Positions 10,550-14,806 of a DNA stretch of 14,806 nucleotides are shown here, piece by piece. The first letter of the stretch is position 1. Each line of letters opens with the position of its first letter. Where the stretch lies: contig CANQRJ010000025.1 of the NCBI GenBank assembly GCA_947626215.1, positions 1 to 14,806 on the forward strand, given 5' to 3'. A program made the translations under genes and the position numbers. This DNA is from an uncultured Bacilli bacterium. GTDB lineage: Bacteria; Bacillota_I; Bacilli_A; RF39; UBA660. The notes below the pieces were generated by a model, which did not search any database, was not told where the DNA came from, and saw only the letters and a list, made by a program, of their open reading frames with translations.

Positions 10550-12505
10550 TATTAGAAAATGGATTAAAAAACAGAAAAACAAACCAGTTAAAGTAGGAAT
10601 AACAAAAGCTAAAAATGTATAAAACCAACTTCCTGTTTCTTTTTTTATAGTTAATATCGTAGTAGCGCATGGAAAATGACAAAGTGATAAAATCAAAAAA
10701 TTAATTGCAGTTAAAATAGTCCAATGATTTTGAACTAAAACCATTTTTAAACTTTCTAAAGATTCATACTCCATTAATAATCCACTGCTAGAATAACCAA
10801 GTAATAAAATTGGAATAACGATCTCGTTAGCAGGTAATCCTAATAAAAAGGCTAATAAGATCACCCCATCCAATCCTACTAAAAGACCAAACGGATTTAA
10901 AAAATGAACAATACTTTCAAAAATAGATATTTCCCCTATTTTATAATTGGCTAAAAAATAAATAAGAAGCCCTGCCGGAAAAGAAACAACCATGGCTCTT
11001 TTTAAAACATGTAACACCTTATCTTTCCAAGCATTTTTTATAGTTTTAAAAATCTTTGGTTTACGAAAAGATGGCAATTCTAAAATAAACATAGGTTTTT
11101 CTTCTTTTAATATAAAAAAGCTTAAAATTTTAGTTATAATAAATGTAATTAAAATTCCTCCAAAAATGATACATAATAATATGAAAGAAGCTAAGAGACT
11201 TCCCAAAAAAGATCGATCTTGAATAAAAAACATACTAATAATTGCAATCATAGCAGGAAATCTTCCATTACAAGGAATAAAAACATTAGTCAAAATAGAT
11301 AAAATTCTCATTTTTTTACTTTCCATAATCCTTGCTCCAGTAACTCCCACCGCGTTACATCCTAAACCCATACACATAGTTAAACTTTGTTTTCCACAAG
11401 AACCACATTTAGAAAATGGTTTATCTAAATCAAAGGCAATTCTAGGGAGCAGTCCATAATCTTCTAATAAAGCAAATAATGGAAAAAATATCATCATAGG
11501 TGGCAACATAACAGAAACAACCCAATATAAAGTTCTATACCCTCCATATATAAGTGGTTCTAAAAGAAAATTTGGTAAAAATTGAAATATTTTCATAAAT
11601 GGTTTTTCTAAACTTTCAAAAAATTGAAATAACCATTCTGATGGCAAATTAGATAAATAAATAGTTAAAAATAATAAAAAGAAAACTAACAAACTAATAA
11701 CCAAAAAACTTGTTTTTTTATGAGTTAACAAATGATTCAAAAACTCATCTTCTTTTTTTACTTGTTCATTTTTACGATTTAAAACTTTTTGGATTATCTT
11801 TTTTTCATAATGATGATAACTTTCAATGATTTCAATTCTAGAAATATAATGTTTATAAAATTGCAAAATTTTTTGTTCTTTTAATTCCAAATCTTCTGAA
11901 ATTTTATGATCTCTTAAATAGTACAATGCTTCTCCGTTAGACACATTCATTTTTGATTGAATCCAAGTAATATAATTTTTTATTTTTTGAGAATGTTCAA
12001 TTTTTATAGGTTTATTTTGAGTAAAATGATTTAAAGCATCACACAATTCTTCTATCCCACTTTTATCTTTCATACTTGTAGATATAACAGGAACTCCAAG
12101 TAATTTAGATAATTTTTTTAAATCAATAACAATATTTCTTTTTTTAGCTTCATCCATTAAATTTAAAGCAACGATCACATTAGGAACTACATCTATCACT
12201 TCTAAAATTAAAGTTAAACTTCTTTCAAGATTTGTCGCATCTGCCACGACAAGAGCAATATCGTAATCCTTTTTAAAAATAAATTCACTTGCTATTTTTT
12301 CTTCTTCACTTTCACCTATTAAAGAATAAGTACCAGGAAGATCTATAATAGTCCAATGAACATCTTGATAACTAAATTCTCCTAATGCATTCTCCACTGT
12401 TTTTCCAGTCCAATTTCCTGTATGTTGATTTTTATGAGTTAAAATATTAAATAAACTTGATTTTCCTACATTTGGATTTCCAATTAAACACACTCTTTTA
12501 TCCAT
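10547..12505 (-). CDS. feoB: ferrous iron transporter FeoB
   Basis: 652 residues, on the short side for FeoB (about 650-780). The N-terminal G domain shows G1 GNPNVGKSS (9-17), G2 with GNWTGKTVE (30-38), G3 DLPG (55-58), G4 NLMD (115-118) and a G5-like STSMKDKSG (142-150), then a helical GDI-like region to about 255. The membrane part runs from about 265 to the end, with the two gate regions around GLGCNAVGVTGARIMES (380-396) and the later FANYK...LLGLPANEIVIP segment. FeoB imports Fe2+ across the cytoplasmic membrane with GTP as regulator or fuel. Cysteines 367, 370, 378, 383 and 412 line the central gate region. It overlaps feoA by 8 bases in one operon. Confidence 0.96.
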   Translation of the reverse strand: MDKRVCLIGNPNVGKSSLFNILTHKNQHTGNWTGKTVENALGEFSYQDVHWTIIDLPGTYSLIGESEEEKIASEFIFKKDYDIALVVADATNLERSLTLILEVIDVVPNVIVALNLMDEAKKRNIVIDLKKLSKLLGVPVISTSMKDKSGIEELCDALNHFTQNKPIKIEHSQKIKNYITWIQSKMNVSNGEALYYLRDHKISEDLELKEQKILQFYKHYISRIEIIESYHHYEKKIIQKVLNRKNEQVKKEDEFLNHLLTHKKTSFLVISLLVFFLLFLTIYLSNLPSEWLFQFFESLEKPFMKIFQFLPNFLLEPLIYGGYRTLYWVVSVMLPPMMIFFPLFALLEDYGLLPRIAFDLDKPFSKCGSCGKQSLTMCMGLGCNAVGVTGARIMESKKMRILSILTNVFIPCNGRFPAMIAIISMFFIQDRSFLGSLLASFILLCIIFGGILITFIITKILSFFILKEEKPMFILELPSFRKPKIFKTIKNAWKDKVLHVLKRAMVVSFPAGLLIYFLANYKIGEISIFESIVHFLNPFGLLVGLDGVILLAFLLGLPANEIVIPILLLGYSSSGLLMEYESLESLKMVLVQNHWTILTAINFLILSLCHFPCATTILTIKKETGSWFYTFLAFVIPTLTGLFFCFLIHFLI

Positions 12506-12731
12506 GAGTTTCCACCATTATTTTTTTAGCATCTTCTTTTCTAAGAGCAAAAACACAACCATTAATTTGATAAGCTATGGGATCATTTAACGGACTTTTA
12601 AACAAACATTTAATTTTATTTTCTTTCATTACTCCTAAATGAATCGTTTTAAAATATTTTTGTTCACTTAAATCAATCTGTTTTATTATTCCTTCTTCCA
12701 AAATAGACAAATCAGATACTGCTTTTTTCAT
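12498..12731 (-). CDS. feoA: FeoA-family iron transport accessory protein
   Basis: 77 residues, a single SH3-like FeoA domain (IIKQIDLSEQKYFKTIHLGVMKENKIKCLFKSPLNDPIAYQ... CVFALRKEDAKKIMV, quoted in pieces). The ATG at 12731 is preferred over the TTG at 12740 because AAAGG lies 10 bases before the ATG but only one base before the TTG. FeoA stimulates or assembles FeoB. The 8-base overlap with feoB (its ATG lies inside the last feoA codons) shows coupling. I see no convincing Fur or DtxR box upstream, and only a weak TATACT -10. Confidence 0.88.
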   Translation of the reverse strand: MKKAVSDLSILEEGIIKQIDLSEQKYFKTIHLGVMKENKIKCLFKSPLNDPIAYQINGCVFALRKEDAKKIMVETHG

Positions 12732-12802
12732 TGATATCAAACCTTTCTATGGTAGTATATGAAGAAATGAAAACAAAGTATCTGTTATCAAACAAAATAA
12801 AT

Positions 12803-12827
12803 AAAAAAAGATGATATCGGAATCACC
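12803..12827 (-). terminator. terminator of the trmL/zinc-ribbon operon
   Basis: On the minus strand GGTGAT-TCCGAT-ATCATC forms a 6-bp hairpin with one G-U, followed by seven T. Confidence 0.55.
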
Positions 12828-12836
12828 TTAAATAAT

Positions 12837-13106
12837 TTAAATCAAAAAGATAACAATAAAAACCATAATAAGCAAAAGTATAATAAAGAACAAAAGAAAA
12901 AATAAATATTTAGAATTTTGATTTTCCCTTTTTTCATAATATACTTTTTTTCCACTATATTTTTCAGTAATCATTTCTTCTTTAAAACGATTTTCTTTCT
13001 TATATTTTTTATAAGTTTCCATTTGATCCTGACTTAACATAGCTCCACAAAAAGGACAAATACCACGGTCTGTACCAAGAGCTTTACCACATCTCCTACA
13101 ATTCAT
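12837..13106 (-). CDS. zinc-ribbon membrane protein, 89 aa
   Basis: The N-terminal CRRCGKALGTDRGICPFCG (residues 3-21) is a zinc ribbon with two CxxC pairs. A charged helical middle follows, and residues about 67-89 (KYLFFLLFFIILLLIMVFIV...) form one transmembrane helix at the very C-terminus. The start at 13106 is chosen because GAGG lies 6 bases upstream and the zinc ribbon starts there. A longer frame to 13157 would add residues that only shadow trmL. It overlaps trmL by 11 bases. Function unknown; small zinc-ribbon tail-anchored proteins are common in Bacilli. Confidence 0.75.
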   Translation of the reverse strand: MNCRRCGKALGTDRGICPFCGAMLSQDQMETYKKYKKENRFKEEMITEKYSGKKVYYEKRENQNSKYLFFLLFFIILLLIMVFIVIFLI

Positions 13107-13626
13107 GATAATCCTCAATAAACTTTTTTCCTTTATGGGAATTATCTTCTGGTTCATCTCGAAGTAAATCGATATAATCTTGTTGTCTTAATGCCTCATA
13201 AAGAACAATTGCAACTGAATTTGAAAGATTTAAAGCTCGCACTTTATCAGTCATTGGAATACGTGCACAAGTATCTAAATGAGGCTTTAAAATAGACCTT
13301 GGAATTCCTGTACTTTCTTTGCCAAAAATCAAATAAATATTTTCACTTTTTTGACTGTAATCATAATCAGAATGAGGCTTATGACCATATCTTGTATAGA
13401 AATAAAAGACTCCTTTATTCTTACTTTCAAAATCTTGCCAATTTTCATAAACAGTATATTTACAATCATCAATATAATTTACACCACTTCGGCGTATATA
13501 TTTTTCATCTAAGGAAAAACCTAAAGGTTTAATTAAATGTAAATGAGTATGAGTGGCAACACAAGTTCGCATGATATTTCCTGTATTTCCCGGAATTTCA
13601 GGTTCAAATAAAACAACGTTGAGCAT
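13096..13626 (-). CDS. trmL: tRNA (cytidine/uridine 34-2'-O)-methyltransferase TrmL
   Basis: 176 residues, near the usual 155-170. It is a SPOUT-class fold with the expected signatures: N-terminal VVLFEPEIPGNTGNIMRTC, then KPLGFSLDEKYIRRSGV, then FGKESTGIPRSIL, and the C-terminal knot RIPMTDKVRALNLSNSVAIV with the YEALRQQ end. It uses S-adenosylmethionine to methylate the wobble ribose of tRNA-Leu isoacceptors in the cytoplasm. AAGGAGG is 6 bases before the ATG. The last 11 bases overlap the zinc-ribbon gene. Confidence 0.95.
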   Translation of the reverse strand: MLNVVLFEPEIPGNTGNIMRTCVATHTHLHLIKPLGFSLDEKYIRRSGVNYIDDCKYTVYENWQDFESKNKGVFYFYTRYGHKPHSDYDYSQKSENIYLIFGKESTGIPRSILKPHLDTCARIPMTDKVRALNLSNSVAIVLYEALRQQDYIDLLRDEPEDNSHKGKKFIEDYHEL

Positions 13627-13640
13627 TTTTTTCCTCCTTC

Positions 13641-13662
13641 AAAAAAAGAGAAATTCTCTCTT
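13641..13662 (-). terminator. terminator between the thioredoxin-fold gene and trmL
   Basis: On the minus strand AAGAGA and TCTCTT pair around a 5-base loop, followed by a run of T. The stem begins inside the stop codon of the upstream gene. Confidence 0.55.
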
Positions 13663-14416
13663 ATTTTGTAATTTCATAAATATCTAAAAGTTTTTGAAAA
13701 TCGCCAACTTCTAACATTTTTTCATCTTCTCTTGTAACTACTTCTTCCAAAAGACCATTACGATAAAATAAGATGGCAGGTGTCTTTGTAAGACCACTTT
13801 CTAATTTTAAATTTTGTCCCGCTACACTATCAGGATTGGAAACAGGTCCACAGTTATCTGTAAGAGGATATACATAAAAATCGCTATTTAATTTGTTTTC
13901 TTTAATAACTTTTGCTAAATCTTTTTCAAGTTCAAATTCTTCTTCACTATAAATTGTTACAAAAATAAATGAACGATCCCCTAAAATAGCATTTGGAATT
14001 TTATCACATTCTAGTTGAGGAGAAATTTCCTGTTCTACTAAATAACTTTTATTTGCCCAGTCATCTGAATAAGTGACTTCTTTAGCTTTTTTAAACATAA
14101 CAACACCATAAATAATCACTAACATAGTTGCAAGAAAAATAGCAATAATACCCATAATATGAATAGATGGTGTAATATATTCATCTTTTTGTAATTTCAC
14201 AGGTTCTTCTATCGTTTTCTTTTCCATTTCTTCTACTACAAAAGATGTAGTTTCTTGTTCTAATTCTTTTATTGGAGCTTTCTTTACAGTAGTTTTTTTA
14301 GTTGTTGTCTTTTTCGAAGTGGTTCCTACTTTTTTGGTTGTTTGTTTTTTTGCAGTACTTTTTGTACTAGTAGTTTTTTTTCTAGTACTTGTTTTCTTTT
14401 TATTTTCTTCTTTCAT
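13661..14416 (-). CDS. membrane-anchored thioredoxin-fold protein with Lys/Thr-rich N-terminus
   Basis: 251 residues. Residues 1-48 are almost only Lys, Thr, Ser and Ala (histone H1-like low complexity), residues 50-80 are acidic, a transmembrane helix spans about 85-108 (HIMGIIAIFLATMLVIIYGV), and residues about 120-251 lie outside the membrane. This outer part looks like a thioredoxin fold: RSFIFVTIYSEEEFELEKD, a helix, FYVYPLTDN, and TKTPAILFYRNG with the cis-proline at about 213. No CxxC is present, so it is probably not a redox enzyme. The start is supported by GGAAAG nine bases upstream and a TTGTGA-17-TATCTT promoter. The function is not known. Confidence 0.72.
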   Translation of the reverse strand: MKEENKKKTSTRKKTTSTKSTAKKQTTKKVGTTSKKTTTKKTTVKKAPIKELEQETTSFVVEEMEKKTIEEPVKLQKDEYITPSIHIMGIIAIFLATMLVIIYGVVMFKKAKEVTYSDDWANKSYLVEQEISPQLECDKIPNAILGDRSFIFVTIYSEEEFELEKDLAKVIKENKLNSDFYVYPLTDNCGPVSNPDSVAGQNLKLESGLTKTPAILFYRNGLLEEVVTREDEKMLEVGDFQKLLDIYEITK

Positions 14417-14512
14417 ATTTTCACTTACTTTCCATATTAAAAAGATACCACAATTTAAAGAATTTCACAAGATAAATAAATTATTTTTTAACCTTAAAGC
14501 ATTTTTATTTTA

Positions 14513-14806
14513 TTAAAAATCATACCAAAGAATAATATGATTCTCGGCATCAGTAATCTTTAAAGAATAAATGTAACCATTAAAAATTTTATCATAATAG
14601 CCAATCTTTATAAATGGAGAATTGCCTAAGTAATTTTCTGTTCTTAAAACATTTCTTAATATATGATCAGTATCAATAGGTTGATATGAAATATTATCAA
14701 TATATTCATTATTTTTATAAATATAAATATTTATCATATTATTTTCTTTTTTTAAAATTAATTTAAAAGATGCTTTTTGATTTTCATCGATAATCACTGT
14801 AGAATC
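14513..14806 (-). CDS. C-terminal end of a protein with a laminin-G/concanavalin-like domain (5' part outside the window)
   Basis: The frame is open to the window edge, so the true start is not seen. The visible 97 codons are beta-rich, with NMINIYIYKNNEYID and then FIKIGYYDKIFNGYIYSLKI as the last strands, and end at WYDF. The G-x-I-Y-S-L-K-I strand is typical of the end of LamG/concanavalin-A-like jelly rolls, which are mostly extracellular carbohydrate- or protein-binding modules. It might belong to a surface or secreted protein; the rest cannot be judged. Confidence 0.6.
   Translation of the reverse strand, partial: DSTVIIDENQKASFKLILKKENNMINIYIYKNNEYIDNISYQPIDTDHILRNVLRTENYLGNSPFIKIGYYDKIFNGYIYSLKITDAENHIILWYDF

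Noticed and set aside
12732..12740. Upstream TTG start of feoA
   Set aside because: AAAGG is only one base away from this TTG; the ATG at 12731 has normal spacing.
13107..13157. Longer start for the zinc-ribbon gene
   Set aside because: The extra residues lie inside trmL in another frame. GAGG and the first CxxC mark 13106 as the start.
385..14416. UGA=Trp genetic code (Mycoplasma-type)
   Set aside because: TGA serves as the stop of several intact genes, such as those ending at 385, 3173 and 7517.

Overview
The window is AT-rich DNA (by eye roughly 70% A+T or more) from a low-GC Gram-positive-type bacterium of the Bacilli/Mycoplasmatota kind. TGA is used as a normal stop codon in several genes, so this is not the UGA=Trp Mycoplasma code. 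AAGGAG-type ribosome binding sites precede most genes. No species can be named from the sequence.

Layout: positions 1-9884 are the early half of an integrated phage (or phage-like element) that runs off the left edge. Positions 9885-14806 are host chromosome. The junction is a tRNA-Thr(GGT) gene (9885-9958, minus strand) whose 3' end faces a tyrosine integrase gene (8650-9813), the usual picture for a tRNA 3'-end attachment site. The other att end is outside the window.

Phage part: integrase and a short CI-like repressor (8235-8540) read rightward. A long leftward early operon (7762 to 385) carries, in order: a Cro-like HTH protein, a 43-residue protein missed by a simple length cut-off, a winged-helix replication initiator with an internal iteron array and AT-rich tract (a likely origin), a DnaB-type helicase, several small early proteins, a Rad52-like/Sak-type annealing protein, a DUF1523-like envelope protein with two tiny membrane proteins, a PD-(D/E)XK exonuclease, unknown proteins, and an SSB-like protein with an acidic DLPF tail. 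The operon ends in a folded 3' region and a terminator-like hairpin, followed by three closely packed tRNA genes (CAT, Pro-TGG, Ile-TAT).

The most interesting stretch is the 470-bp gap between the two divergent repressor genes. It holds a consensus rightward promoter (TTGACA-17-TATAAT at 7808-7836), a near-consensus leftward promoter (TTGACA-17-TATATT at 8131-8103), and a terminator at the far end of each transcript. It therefore appears to make two almost fully complementary, strongly structured RNAs of about 245 and 300 nt. The leftward terminator lies between the early promoter and the early genes, so it should act as an attenuator. An antisense-RNA or antiterminator control of the lytic operon is the simplest reading. 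A type I toxin-antitoxin is an alternative, because a 32-codon ORF lies in the rightward RNA.

Host part: a small membrane protein gene (10092-10523), converging on feoA-feoB (ferrous iron uptake). Next come a zinc-ribbon membrane protein overlapping trmL (tRNA wobble 2'-O-methyltransferase), a membrane-anchored thioredoxin-fold protein with a Lys/Thr-rich cytoplasmic tail, and the 3' end of a gene with a laminin-G-like C-terminus. All functions are read from sequence motifs by eye; no database search or folding program was run.
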